A stretch of 64,000 nt of DNA from JABFRG01 sp046351415. GTDB lineage: Bacteria; Myxococcota_A; Polyangia; Polyangiales; Polyangiaceae. The notes beneath the pieces were generated by a model. The model was not told the DNA's origin. It saw only the letters and a list, made by a program, of their open reading frames with translations, and made no database searches. The DNA is taken from positions 470,433 to 534,432 of the forward strand of contig JAXLYO010000005.1 in assembly GCA_046351415.1 (NCBI GenBank), in the 5' to 3' direction. Shown piece by piece: positions 52,488-62,167 of this stretch (position 1 is its first letter; every line of letters starts with the position of its first letter). Made by a program: the position numbers and the translations under genes.

Positions 52488-52847
52488 TTACTTCTTCGTG
52501 GGGCTGGCCGCGACCGTCGCGGGCGCCGGGTTCGCAACCGAAGCGCTGCCTTCCCAAGTGCGACCGCCGTTGCCTTCCCAGCGAGCTGCGGCGCCGGCGG
52601 GGGCGAGCGAACCGACTTCTTGAACCGAGAGCTTCGTGCGGACTTGGAGCTCGCCTTGGACGAGGCCGACGAAGTTTTGGTAGTCGGAAGCTTGGCTCGC
52701 GAGCGTCTTCATCGTGTCGCGTGCACGTTCGGCGCGCTCTCCGTGGAAGCCCGACTTGTTGAGGCCCGTCTGGAGACCGGCGACGTCGTTCTTCTGGATC
52801 GACTCCCAGATGTTCTTGAGGTCGTCGTCTTTGAAATTGTGGCTCAT
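52488..52847 (-). CDS. Candidate RiPP precursor peptide B (119 aa)
   Basis: A 119-residue peptide. The long helical, charged N-terminus (about residues 1-70: NFKDDDLKNIWESIQKNDVA and so on) is followed by LSVQEVGSLAPAG at 73-85. With cleavage after Ala84 this gives Leu-12, Glu-8, Val-7, Leu-4, a double-Gly-type leader with Pro at -2. The remaining 34-35 residues contain two WEG units (Trp90 and Trp98), Asn, Ser/Thr and an Ala/Pro/Thr-rich tail. A GGAG ribosome site and a -24/-12 promoter (about 78 bp upstream) precede it; a stem-loop follows. It is surrounded by hydroxylase, carbamoyltransferase and sulfotransferase genes. The family was not recognised; the RiPP role is inferred. Confidence 0.6.
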   Translation of the reverse strand: MSHNFKDDDLKNIWESIQKNDVAGLQTGLNKSGFHGERAERARDTMKTLASQASDYQNFVGLVQGELQVRTKLSVQEVGSLAPAGAAARWEGNGGRTWEGSASVANPAPATVAASPTKK

Positions 52848-52924
52848 GCTGACTCCGTGTCTTCTGTTGGTTGGCCTCGAAGGTCCGCAACGATGGATCG
52901 TTGGGAGAGGCGAGTGTCACCCAA

Positions 52925-52940
52925 AGCAAGGAGTGTGCCC
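52925..52940 (-). promoter_or_regulatory. Sigma-54 (-24/-12) promoter upstream of precursor B
   Basis: Minus strand reads GGGCACACTCCTTGCT from 52940, matching TGGCACG-N4-TTGCW at GGCAC and TTGCT with exact spacing. The expected start is near 52914, a leader of about 67 nt, nearly the same geometry as for precursor A. Confidence 0.68.
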
Positions 52941-53091
52941 GCCGCCCAAACCATTGTTTTCGCCGCATGTGGCACTACTAAGGACGAGCTATACCACTGC
53001 AAATGTGGCGCCCGACGCATCAAATTGTCGAATCTGTGGCGTCGCGTACCATAGTTCATGCCATTTCCGGCCTGCGCGTCGGAACGCCCAC

Positions 53092-53107
53092 TGGCAAGGG
53101 CCTTGCT
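53092..53107 (+). promoter_or_regulatory. Possible sigma-54 promoter at the start of oxygenase 3
   Basis: TGGCAAGGGCCTTGCT fits the -24/-12 consensus at all positions but one. However, the predicted start (about 53118) is only about 2 nt before the ATG at 53120, so transcripts would be nearly leaderless. It is either a real divergent partner of the precursor B promoter or a chance match. Confidence 0.4.
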
Positions 53108-53119
53108 AGTCTCTGAAGG

Positions 53120-53908
53120 ATGCCTCCGCTACCTTGGGCCCTACGTCGGAACGAGCCGTTTCTCTTTCGAAGGGCCGTCTCCCACTGGCCGGCGGTGCAG
53201 ACGTGGTCGGCGCATTACCTTGCGCGCGTTGCCGCTGCGATGGGCGATGTCGAAGCGACGTATCGCTCCACGCCGAGCGACATGGACCGAGTCGATCTCG
53301 ATCGACTGAAGCGAGGAACGATGTCGCTCCGCGCCCTCCTCGAAGCCTGCGCCGAAGACCCCACGGGGCCAGAGCTGTACGTGCCTGGCCTCAATATCCC
53401 TCCGGGGACGCCCCTCGGTCGAGAGATGGGCAAACCTGCCGTGCTCGAGGAAGCAGACGTGTTCGGCACCTCGATTTTTCTCGGGCGCAATACGAAGTGC
53501 ATCGGCCACTATCATCCGAAGACCCAAGCGATGCTCTGCCAGGTGCAAGGCAAGAAGCGCATCTGGATGTACCCGCCTTCGGAATTGCCCAAGGTGCACC
53601 TCTTTCCGTTCTGGTCCGAAGGCTTTTTTCGGAGTGAGGTGAACTGGTACGGCGATCGCAAACGGTTTCCGCGAGCAGCCGAGGCGAAGGGTACGCTCTA
53701 CGAACTCGAACCCGGCGATGCCCTGTTCATCCCCCTCCACTGGCTGCACGTTCCCGAAGGAGAAGGGTGGAACGTATCTGTCACGTACTGGTGGCGCCCC
53801 ACGATTGCCGAGTGGCCCATCGGGCTGTCGACCGTGCGAACGCTCGCCGGCATCGGCGTCGAGGCTATCCGTCAGCGTCGAAGTGGCGTGGTCGGTCGCT
53901 TCGAGTAG
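53120..53908 (+). CDS. JmjC-like cupin_8 protein 3 with HxH instead of HxD
   Basis: A 262-residue cupin-like protein with the family opening EPFLFRRAVSHWPAVQTW. At the metal site it reads IGHYHPKTQAMLCQVQGKKR: His130-Tyr-His132 where the family has HxD. A Lys at the 2OG position follows, and His210 lies in ALFIPLHWLHVPEG. A three-His site would resemble thiol dioxygenases more than 2OG hydroxylases. The substitution may alter the cofactor or make it non-catalytic. It is divergent from precursor B and converges with the Asp/Asn hydroxylase gene 9 bp away. Confidence 0.82.
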   Translation: MPPLPWALRRNEPFLFRRAVSHWPAVQTWSAHYLARVAAAMGDVEATYRSTPSDMDRVDLDRLKRGTMSLRALLEACAEDPTGPELYVPGLNIPPGTPLGREMGKPAVLEEADVFGTSIFLGRNTKCIGHYHPKTQAMLCQVQGKKRIWMYPPSELPKVHLFPFWSEGFFRSEVNWYGDRKRFPRAAEAKGTLYELEPGDALFIPLHWLHVPEGEGWNVSVTYWWRPTIAEWPIGLSTVRTLAGIGVEAIRQRRSGVVGRFE

Positions 53909-53917
53909 AGCGCGAGC

Positions 53918-54652
53918 TCAACGACGATACATGGCGCGCCAAAAGCGAAGCTCGTCGGGCGTGATGTCGGGGTGAATGATGTCGTGCAGCAAGATGACGC
54001 GATTCTCCGTGCTCTCGTTCCACGCGTCGTGCTCGTAGCTATGATCGAACCACAGGCAGCGCCCCTCCTGCCACGTGCGCTCCTCACCCGCGACGCGCAA
54101 AGCACAACGCGGCGGGACTTTGATGCCGAGATGACATGTGAGCGTCGTGTTGGGGCCGTCTGCGTGAGGTCGCAATCGCGCACCCGGAGCCATGTTGTGG
54201 AACGCGACCTCACCGGCAGGAGCCAAGTGCGGCATGAGCCGATCCATGATCTCGCACGTCTTCGGAAGAAGGGCTCGTGCGCGTTCTCCGAACTGTCCGC
54301 CCCGCCAAACTTGGAAGTAGCCCCAATCCATGGGTTTCAGAGAGGGGTGCAAGTTGCTCGCAGGATGATCGACGAGGAACGATGGGTCCCGGGAAGCTTC
54401 ATGAAACTCCGCGATGATGACCGCCGCGGAAGCTTCGAGAATTTCCGTGACCTCTTTCGTAGAAGGGAAGCTGTTCGCTTCGTGCCAAGGCTTCGCGGTG
54501 AGTCCAGGAAAGAAGCCGCCCTTCGTCTTCTGACGCGGGTCGACGGACGTTCCTTGTCCCCGACGCACCGATTCCACGAATTCCATCACACGAGACAGGT
54601 CTGCACCTGCAAACGGGTCTTCGTTCGGGCTCGGTTCTCGATCGTCAGCCAT
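53918..54652 (-). CDS. Aspartyl/asparaginyl beta-hydroxylase family protein
   Basis: A 244-residue 2OG-Fe oxygenase of the Asp/Asn hydroxylase family: FHNMAPGARLRPHADGPNTT supplies the first iron His163, LTCHLGIKVPP and CALRVAGEERTWQEG are typical strands, and FDHSYEHDAWNESTENRVIL gives His208 and the 2OG-binding Arg218. Relatives hydroxylate Asp residues in lanthipeptides such as cinnamycin. ATG 54652 overlaps the carbamoyltransferase stop by 8 bp, so the two are coupled. The extended frame upstream is antisense-type. Confidence 0.9.
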   Translation of the reverse strand: MADDREPSPNEDPFAGADLSRVMEFVESVRRGQGTSVDPRQKTKGGFFPGLTAKPWHEANSFPSTKEVTEILEASAAVIIAEFHEASRDPSFLVDHPASNLHPSLKPMDWGYFQVWRGGQFGERARALLPKTCEIMDRLMPHLAPAGEVAFHNMAPGARLRPHADGPNTTLTCHLGIKVPPRCALRVAGEERTWQEGRCLWFDHSYEHDAWNESTENRVILLHDIIHPDITPDELRFWRAMYRR

Positions 54653-56627
54653 TGGAAGCTCCTTGTTCCTTGGGTGGCGGCACGAGTGCGACGAGGCGTT
54701 CGCGCCAAAGCACGGCGAGTTCCCCTGCGAGCGCGCGACGCTTTTCCGCAGGAAGTTCCGTTTGATCGCGAAGGAGATGGCGCGCAAGGTCCATGGACAC
54801 ACTCATTCTAGCTCCTGTGCCGCGCGTGACGAGCCAAGCCTGTTCGTTGCCCTTCGGATCTCGGCCAACCGAAAGCAGCACGTGCGAGGGCACCTCGACC
54901 CGAAGGTCAAGCAATGCGACTTCGTCGAAGTCGCGCTTCTTCATGATGTGGCCGCCAACGACGAGGTATTCCATCTGCGACGTGAGGAGACACGTGAGCG
55001 CATCGTGCGCCGTCGTAACGATGGGTTCTCGACTGCTGTTGAACGACGTATTCAAAAGAATCGGGACGCCCGTCTTCCGCTCGAAGGCCCGAAGGAGTGC
55101 CCAAAATCGAGGATTGTGCGCCTGCGAAACGGTTTGAACGCGCCCTGTTCCATCGACGTGCGTGATCGCGGGAAGGTGCGCTCGCTTGGCTTCTCGAACG
55201 GGCACCGTGAAGGTCATGCACGAGGCCGAGCGTTCGCGCCCCGTCAACTCGAAGTAGAGCGACGCTGCTTCTTCGATCACGGCGGGTGCGAAGGGTCGGT
55301 ACGCCTCGCGCTCCTTCACCACGGCATTGATGCGCTCTTGGCTGCTCTTCTTTCGCGGGTCTGCGAGAATGCTCCGATTCCCGAGCGCCCGCGGGCCAAA
55401 CTCGGCGCGTCCTTGCACCCACCCCACGACATGCCCATCGGCGAGAAGGTCCGCGACCTCTTCACACAGGGCGCCCTCATCGCCAGGGGTGCGCACGTCG
55501 ACGAACGCTCCGAACGCAGCAAATGTGGCAAGAAGTTCTCTGTCCGGCTCGACGGCCGGGCCGAGGTACATCGTCGCGAGCGGGGGCGCGCCCACCGCGC
55601 TCGAAGCGCGAGTGTCCCTACCGCTGGCGACCTGAGCAACCGAAAGCGCTGCCCCCAGCGCGGTCCCCGCGTCATTCGATGCGGGATGCACATAAATTGC
55701 ATCGAAGAGACCACTCGCGGCAAGGCGCCCATTGAAGACGGAGTTCTGCGCACAACCACCTGCGAAACAGAGCGAGCGCACGCCCGTCGTTTCTCGGAAG
55801 TGTGTGAGTAGGTGAATCACGATGCGCTCGAAAGCCTCTTGGAACCCAGCCGCGAGATCCATGTGGTGTTGCAAAAACGGTGTTCCCTCGAAGCGCGGAG
55901 GACCGAACGGGCCGAGAAGGCGTATGAGCTCGTTCGTGCTCGCGATTCGAAATCGATAGGCTCCCTCGGGAAGGAGTTCGTAGATTTGGGAGACGAGGTG
56001 GCGTGCCCGCGTCGGATCGCCATACGAGGCGAGGCCCATCACTTTGTACTCATCGAAGGCGCTGTACCCCAGGTAAGGCAGGACGGCGCCGTAGAAGTTC
56101 CCGAGTGACTGCTCCACCTCGATACGGCGAAGCGTCTCCAGCTTGCCGCCCTGTCCGAGCGAAACGCTCCCCGCAATGCCGTCGCCGAATCCGTCGAGCG
56201 TGACCACGAGCGAAGCGTCCATGCACGCCGGGAGGAACGCGCTCATCGCGTGTGCGACGTGGTGCTCGACGAGTCGAATCTTGGCCGTGAGATCGGTCTT
56301 GGTCAGCCCGACGACCCGAAGCGTGTGCGCGATCTTCTCTGCGGATAACTCAGCGTCGCGGTACGCCCCATGACCGCCCTCCTCACCGACGGCAATGTGA
56401 TCCACGTCGTCCAAGGAAATGCCGCGCGCCGAGAGACAGAAGTCGATCGCCCGCGCGGGAAAGCTCCCAGTGTGCTTCTTCCGCGTGAGCCGCTCCTCTT
56501 CCACGGCGGCAAGGACAACGCCGTCCTCGACGAGCACGGCTGCCGCGTCGTGAAACCACTTCGTCCCCCACTCCGAGAAGTAGCTCGTGACGGGTTCGTG
56601 GTAGCCGTTGATTCCGAGCACGCGCAT
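54645..56627 (-). CDS. NodU/CmcH-type carbamoyltransferase 1
   Basis: A 660-residue O-carbamoyltransferase. The N-terminal domain has LGINGYHEPVTS, HDAAAVLVEDG and AAVEEERLTRKKHTGSFP. The metal/carbamoyladenylate region has VEHHVAHAMSAFLPA and VVTLDGFGDGIAGS. The YrdC-like C-terminal part has GRAEFGPRALGNRSILADPR and PILLNTSFNSSREPI. It transfers carbamoyl from carbamoyl phosphate to a hydroxyl. ATG 56627 is supported by family length. About 90 extra residues follow the usual C-terminus. It is coupled to the Asp/Asn hydroxylase gene and divergent from carbamoyltransferase 2 with only 39 bp between starts. Hydroxylation followed by carbamoylation is a natural reading. Confidence 0.9.
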   Translation of the reverse strand: MRVLGINGYHEPVTSYFSEWGTKWFHDAAAVLVEDGVVLAAVEEERLTRKKHTGSFPARAIDFCLSARGISLDDVDHIAVGEEGGHGAYRDAELSAEKIAHTLRVVGLTKTDLTAKIRLVEHHVAHAMSAFLPACMDASLVVTLDGFGDGIAGSVSLGQGGKLETLRRIEVEQSLGNFYGAVLPYLGYSAFDEYKVMGLASYGDPTRARHLVSQIYELLPEGAYRFRIASTNELIRLLGPFGPPRFEGTPFLQHHMDLAAGFQEAFERIVIHLLTHFRETTGVRSLCFAGGCAQNSVFNGRLAASGLFDAIYVHPASNDAGTALGAALSVAQVASGRDTRASSAVGAPPLATMYLGPAVEPDRELLATFAAFGAFVDVRTPGDEGALCEEVADLLADGHVVGWVQGRAEFGPRALGNRSILADPRKKSSQERINAVVKEREAYRPFAPAVIEEAASLYFELTGRERSASCMTFTVPVREAKRAHLPAITHVDGTGRVQTVSQAHNPRFWALLRAFERKTGVPILLNTSFNSSREPIVTTAHDALTCLLTSQMEYLVVGGHIMKKRDFDEVALLDLRVEVPSHVLLSVGRDPKGNEQAWLVTRGTGARMSVSMDLARHLLRDQTELPAEKRRALAGELAVLWRERLVALVPPPKEQGASNG

Positions 56628-56666
56628 GACGTTCAGCAGCCTACCTCGCGTGCTAGCGTGCGCCGC

Positions 56667-58421
56667 ATGAAAAGTCATGTCTACGTGCTCGGGACCGGTT
56701 TGTCCCACGATGGATCGGCTTGTCTGCTTCGAGACGGCTCCATCGCCGTAGCCGTCGAAAAAGAGCGCATCACCCGGAGAAAGCATGACGGGGGAAACGA
56801 CAACGCTGCCATCCAATACTGCTTGGACGCAGAGGGCATCGAACTTTCGGACGTCGCGCTCGTCGTGCAAAACGAAAACTTCGGCATGTTCCACGGAGGA
56901 AACACTTGGTACGGCGAGGCTCCCCGCATCATCGCGGATCACCCCCGGGTCGTGTCCGTGTCTCACCATTTGGCTCACGCCTACAGCGCGTTCTATGCCT
57001 CACCTTTCGACGAAGCGGCCGTGATGGTCATCGATGGCTGCGGCAATAGCTTGGCCGACACGATGGATCCGGGATCTCCCGAGTTGCCGCCCGATATCGC
57101 TGCCGTCCCGCCCGACCTTGCCCATCTCTACAACGAGAAGGACAGCTACTACGTGTTCAAAGATGACGGGAACGGACCCGCTGCGAACAAGAGCTCCTGC
57201 AGCGCCCTTTACAAGGACTACTCCGTTTGGGGCCACCGCGCGCGCGGCGTGGTGATCCATCCGTCGACCACGATGCACTCGATTGGCGGTCTCTACTCTG
57301 CGGTGAGCTCCTACGTGTTCGGCGGGATGGAAGATCCCGGCAAACTCATGGGGCTTGCCCCGTATGGTCGCCCAGACGTGTTCTCTTTCGAAATGTTCGA
57401 ACTTCGCGAAGGTCGCGTCTTCGTTCGCTACGACTGGATGAAAGACTTCGACTGGCCAACACGCGGACCTCGGGCGTTCGTAGACAACTTCAAGTTTTTC
57501 GCGAATCTCGCGTGGCACACCCAGCGAGAAGTGGAGCGCGCACTCCTATACGTGCTGAACGCGCGATTCGAACGTTTCCCCGCAGACAACCTCGCCTACG
57601 CTGGCGGGGTTGCACTGAACGCCGTCGCCAATCGGCGCATCGTTCGAGAGACCAGGTATCGAAACATCTTCTTTCAGCCGGCCGCGGGCGACAATGGATT
57701 GGCGCTAGGCTGCGCCTACTACGGGCATAGAGAGATTCTACGAGAGAAGCGAGTGAAGAGCTCCGGATCGAGCTGCTTTGGTCGAAGCTATCCGGACATC
57801 GAGATGAGGACGGCCATCGAAGGAGCCGCGAAGACCGGCGGAGTTGACGCCTACGAAGCCGTGGCGAGCGAAGACATCCTGGCGCGCACCGCAGACGCGC
57901 TCGCAGCCGGGAAGACCGTGGCATGGTTCCAAGGCGGCTCCGAGTTCGGCCCGCGGGCACTCGGCCATCGAAGCATCCTGGCCGACCCTCGCGTTCCCGA
58001 AATGCGTGATCACATCAACGCCAACATCAAGTTTCGTGAAGACTTCAGACCCTTTGCACCCTCAGTCCGCCGTGAGGACGTCGACACGTACTTCGAATGC
58101 GACGACGAGAGCCCCTACATGATTCTCGTGGCGCCGACACGCGAGGAGTGGAAGGAGCGTATCCCAAGCGTCGTGCATCGCGATGGCTCCGCGCGCATCC
58201 AGACGGTCACTGCGGCCTCCGACCCCATGTACTACGCACTTCTTGCGGCGTTCCGTGAACGCAGCGGCGTCGGCATTTTGCTCAATACGTCGTTCAACCG
58301 AAAGGGCATGCCCATCGTCGAGACCCCCCAGCAGGCTGTCGAGTTCTTTCTCTCGTGCGCACTCGACGTACTCGTACTCGGACGTTACTTCGTCGAAAAA
58401 GCTACTTCGCCAAAAGCTTGA
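56667..58421 (+). CDS. NodU/CmcH-type carbamoyltransferase 2
   Basis: A 584-residue O-carbamoyltransferase with LGTGLSHDGSACLLRDG, VAVEKERITRRKHDGG, SHHLAHAYSAFYASPF, AVMVIDGCGNS, FGGMEDPGKLMGLAPYG, GGSEFGPRALGHRSILADPR and GILLNTSFNRKGMPI. All family motifs are present. ATG 56667 was chosen; earlier codons are antisense to carbamoyltransferase 1. It is only moderately similar to carbamoyltransferase 1, so the two probably use different acceptors. It overlaps the convergent ruvA gene by 20 bp and marks the right edge of the tailoring island. Confidence 0.9.
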   Translation: MKSHVYVLGTGLSHDGSACLLRDGSIAVAVEKERITRRKHDGGNDNAAIQYCLDAEGIELSDVALVVQNENFGMFHGGNTWYGEAPRIIADHPRVVSVSHHLAHAYSAFYASPFDEAAVMVIDGCGNSLADTMDPGSPELPPDIAAVPPDLAHLYNEKDSYYVFKDDGNGPAANKSSCSALYKDYSVWGHRARGVVIHPSTTMHSIGGLYSAVSSYVFGGMEDPGKLMGLAPYGRPDVFSFEMFELREGRVFVRYDWMKDFDWPTRGPRAFVDNFKFFANLAWHTQREVERALLYVLNARFERFPADNLAYAGGVALNAVANRRIVRETRYRNIFFQPAAGDNGLALGCAYYGHREILREKRVKSSGSSCFGRSYPDIEMRTAIEGAAKTGGVDAYEAVASEDILARTADALAAGKTVAWFQGGSEFGPRALGHRSILADPRVPEMRDHINANIKFREDFRPFAPSVRREDVDTYFECDDESPYMILVAPTREEWKERIPSVVHRDGSARIQTVTAASDPMYYALLAAFRERSGVGILLNTSFNRKGMPIVETPQQAVEFFLSCALDVLVLGRYFVEKATSPKA

Positions 58422-59022
58422 GCGCTTCCCGCAGGAGAACATCCAGCGGTTCGGTCTGCACGCGGTCTCCCAGCTGCTCGACGGCGCGGTCGGCTTCGAC
58501 GACGCGATAGCCCATCTTGACGAGCGCGCCCGAAAGGACGCCGCCCGTGCCGCCCTTCGTACCTTTGCCCGGCGCAGAAACCGGGGCAGCCGCTCCAGCA
58601 ACCACGACGCCCGTCGTCGCCGATAGCTTGTCGCGAAGCTCGAGCACGAGTCGTTCGGCAGTCTTCTTTCCGACGCCGCTGATAGAGGTGAGTTTGGAGA
58701 GCTCCTTGTTGGCGATGGCGTTGGCGAGTTCTGCCGTGGGGAGAGCGCTCAAGATGCCAATCGCGGTCTTCGGCCCGATGCTGCTCACGGAGATGAGGGC
58801 TCGGAAGGCGTGCCGGTCGACTTCATCGGCGAAACCAAAAAGGGTGAAGGCGTCCTCACGCACGTGCGTGTGCACGTAGAAGTGAGCGCGCCCATCGGGT
58901 TCGCGGCGCGCGCGTCCAACGCTCCCGAGGGGGGCCGTGACTTCGTAGCCGACCCCTCCCACATCGACGACGAGACCGCCGTCGGCTTCTTCCTGCACAT
59001 GTCCGAGGAGCCGCGCAATCAT
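58402..59022 (-). CDS. ruvA: Holliday junction branch migration protein RuvA
   Basis: RuvA of 206 residues. An N-terminal OB fold (IARLLGHVQEEADGGLVVDV, GGVGYEVTAPL) and tandem helix-hairpin-helix motifs (ISVSSIGPKTAIGIL and LTSISGVGKKTAERLVLEL) precede a Gly/Pro linker and the C-terminal RuvB-contacting domain (ALVKMGYRVVEADRAVEQLG). It forms the tetramer that holds Holliday junctions for RuvB. ruvB and ruvC are not adjacent in this window. The gene overlaps the 3' end of carbamoyltransferase 2 by 20 bp, tail to tail. Confidence 0.95.
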   Translation of the reverse strand: MIARLLGHVQEEADGGLVVDVGGVGYEVTAPLGSVGRARREPDGRAHFYVHTHVREDAFTLFGFADEVDRHAFRALISVSSIGPKTAIGILSALPTAELANAIANKELSKLTSISGVGKKTAERLVLELRDKLSATTGVVVAGAAAPVSAPGKGTKGGTGGVLSGALVKMGYRVVEADRAVEQLGDRVQTEPLDVLLREALKLLAK

Positions 59023-59238
59023 GATGAATGAGCCTTACCGCGCCGCGATCGCACGAAGCAAGAACGCGCCGGAACCCTCAAATAAAAGCATCGCAAGCGA
59101 GCGACCTGGAACCGTGTACACAGCTGATATTATTGACCATTTGTGGCATATCGGCCATTTCCACGGGAAGGACTGCTTTTTTTTGGTTGCGCTTTCCAGC
59201 CTTCCTCAGTAGGAAGCCCGGCCTCGGAGACTATCAAC

Positions 59239-59532
59239 ATGCGCATGCTCAAGTACTTTGTTTTCGCCCCGTTCGCCCTCGCAGCTGCTTGTGGCGGCGG
59301 TGACAAGATGCCCGACCCCGTCGTCCCCTCGGCCGACACCGCGATGCCCGCAGCCCCCACGGCTGACATGGCCGCTGTGCCGAGCGCTCCCGCGGCCCCC
59401 ACGGCCCCGGCGGCCCCCGCAGTGACGACCCCCGCGGCCCCCACGGCCCCGGCGGCCCCCACGGCGACGACGCCCGCAGCGCCGACCGCCACCGCGAAGG
59501 CCCCGCCGAAGGCTCCGCCGAAGAAGAAGTGA
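59239..59532 (+). CDS. Small Ala/Pro/Thr-repeat lipoprotein
   Basis: A 97-residue predicted lipoprotein: a signal peptide (LKYFVFAPFALAAAC) with a lipobox ending at Cys18, then GGGDKMPD and about 60 residues of low-complexity Ala/Pro/Thr repeats (units such as TAPAAPT) and a Lys-rich end (PPKAPPKKK). It is secreted and membrane-anchored; the tail may span or coat the periplasm and contact acidic polymer. A GGAG site precedes ATG 59239. It is monocistronic with its own terminator. Function unknown. Confidence 0.75.
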   Translation: MRMLKYFVFAPFALAAACGGGDKMPDPVVPSADTAMPAAPTADMAAVPSAPAAPTAPAAPAVTTPAAPTAPAAPTATTPAAPTATAKAPPKAPPKKK

Positions 59533-59559
59533 TTCTTCTGAAGCCTCAGGGCTGAGTAG

Positions 59560-59595
59560 AAGGCAGAACCTCCGGGTTCTGCCTTTCTGCTTTTT
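59560..59595 (+). terminator. Strong intrinsic terminator after the lipoprotein gene
   Basis: AAGGCAGAACC (59560-59570) pairs perfectly with the complement at 59575-59585, loop TCCG, followed by TCTGCTTTTTG. Confidence 0.92.
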
Positions 59596-59964
59596 GTCTC
59601 CGGAAGCGGAAGGCCGGGGCTCGCCTGGGCGCAAGCACCGAGTCCAGCTCGCAAGAAGGATGCCGTTCAGTCCCCTTTCAGCGTTGACGCGACTTCGCGC
59701 GTGATTAGCTTGGGAGTGGACATAAGACAACCGAGCGCGACCAAGCTGGCCTATGGTCTCTAGGGCCAAACCAGCACCATCCACGGAAGGCCATCAGGAG
59801 CCATCACGGGTGGGGTCAGAAACCGCGAACGTTAGCGCTTCGGCTCTCTGACTGTCCGGGCATCCGCCACGCATTTCTCGCCGGCGCTCGCCATTCGAGT
59901 TTTCGAGTTTCTTCTCTCCAACCCGTCTCAAGTTTTTCTAAGCAACCTTTCGGAGGATTCAGTC
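59596..59964. other. Intergenic region upstream of dnaK
   Basis: About 370 bases between the lipoprotein terminator and dnaK. It presumably holds the dnaK promoter. No CIRCE element (TTAGCACTC inverted repeat), clear heat-shock sigma motif, small ORF or RNA gene was recognised. A GGAGGA ribosome site lies 8 nt before the dnaK ATG. Confidence 0.5.
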
Positions 59965-61881
<1,917 letters not shown>

Positions 61882-61907
61882 GAGCGACCTCGCCAGAGAA
61901 GTGAGCC

Positions 61908-61950
61908 AAGGCTCATGTTTCGAAAGAAACGTGAGCCTTTCCTCATTTTT
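61908..61950 (+). terminator. Intrinsic terminator after dnaK
   Basis: AAGGCTCATGTTTC (61908-61921) pairs with GAAACGTGAGCCTT (61926-61939), one G:U pair, GAAA loop, then TTCCTCATTTTT. Confidence 0.93.
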
Positions 61951-61990
61951 CGCCCCAATACTATCCAAGGGTTACAGACATCGCGAAGAG

Positions 61991-62104
61991 CTCAATGTCA
62001 GTCGATTCTGCATTCATTCTGCATTCGAGCGAGCGGCGTGGGCGGTACTGACTCAATGTCAGTCGATTCTGCATTCGCAGCGAGCGGCTTGGGCGGTACT
62101 GACT
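61991..62104 (+). repeat. Tandem direct repeat upstream of rpoZ
   Basis: Two copies of a unit of about 53-61 bp start at 61991 and 62052 with the shared CTCAATGTCAGTCGATTCTG. Both end in a GGGCGGTACTGACT-like segment. Copy 1 has an extra internal duplication of ATTCTGCATTC. The array lies 64 bp before the rpoZ start, in its probable promoter region. Bases around it are less GC-rich than the neighbours. Confidence 0.85.
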
Positions 62105-62167
62105 ACCCGTGCAGTACACACGAGTTCCTTGCTGATCGGCCGCACCTTCACTAAGACAAGTCGCCCT

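Noticed and set aside
52488..52847. Nif11- or nitrile-hydratase-type leader for precursor B
   Set aside because: The charged helical leader does not show the motifs of either family, so the peptide is reported as unassigned.
56370..56666. N-terminal extension of carbamoyltransferase 2
   Set aside because: It overlaps carbamoyltransferase 1 on the other strand; family similarity begins at the ATG at 56667.
59239..59532. Third RiPP precursor
   Set aside because: It has a lipoprotein signal with lipobox and an Ala/Pro/Thr low-complexity tail, and lies outside the tailoring island.
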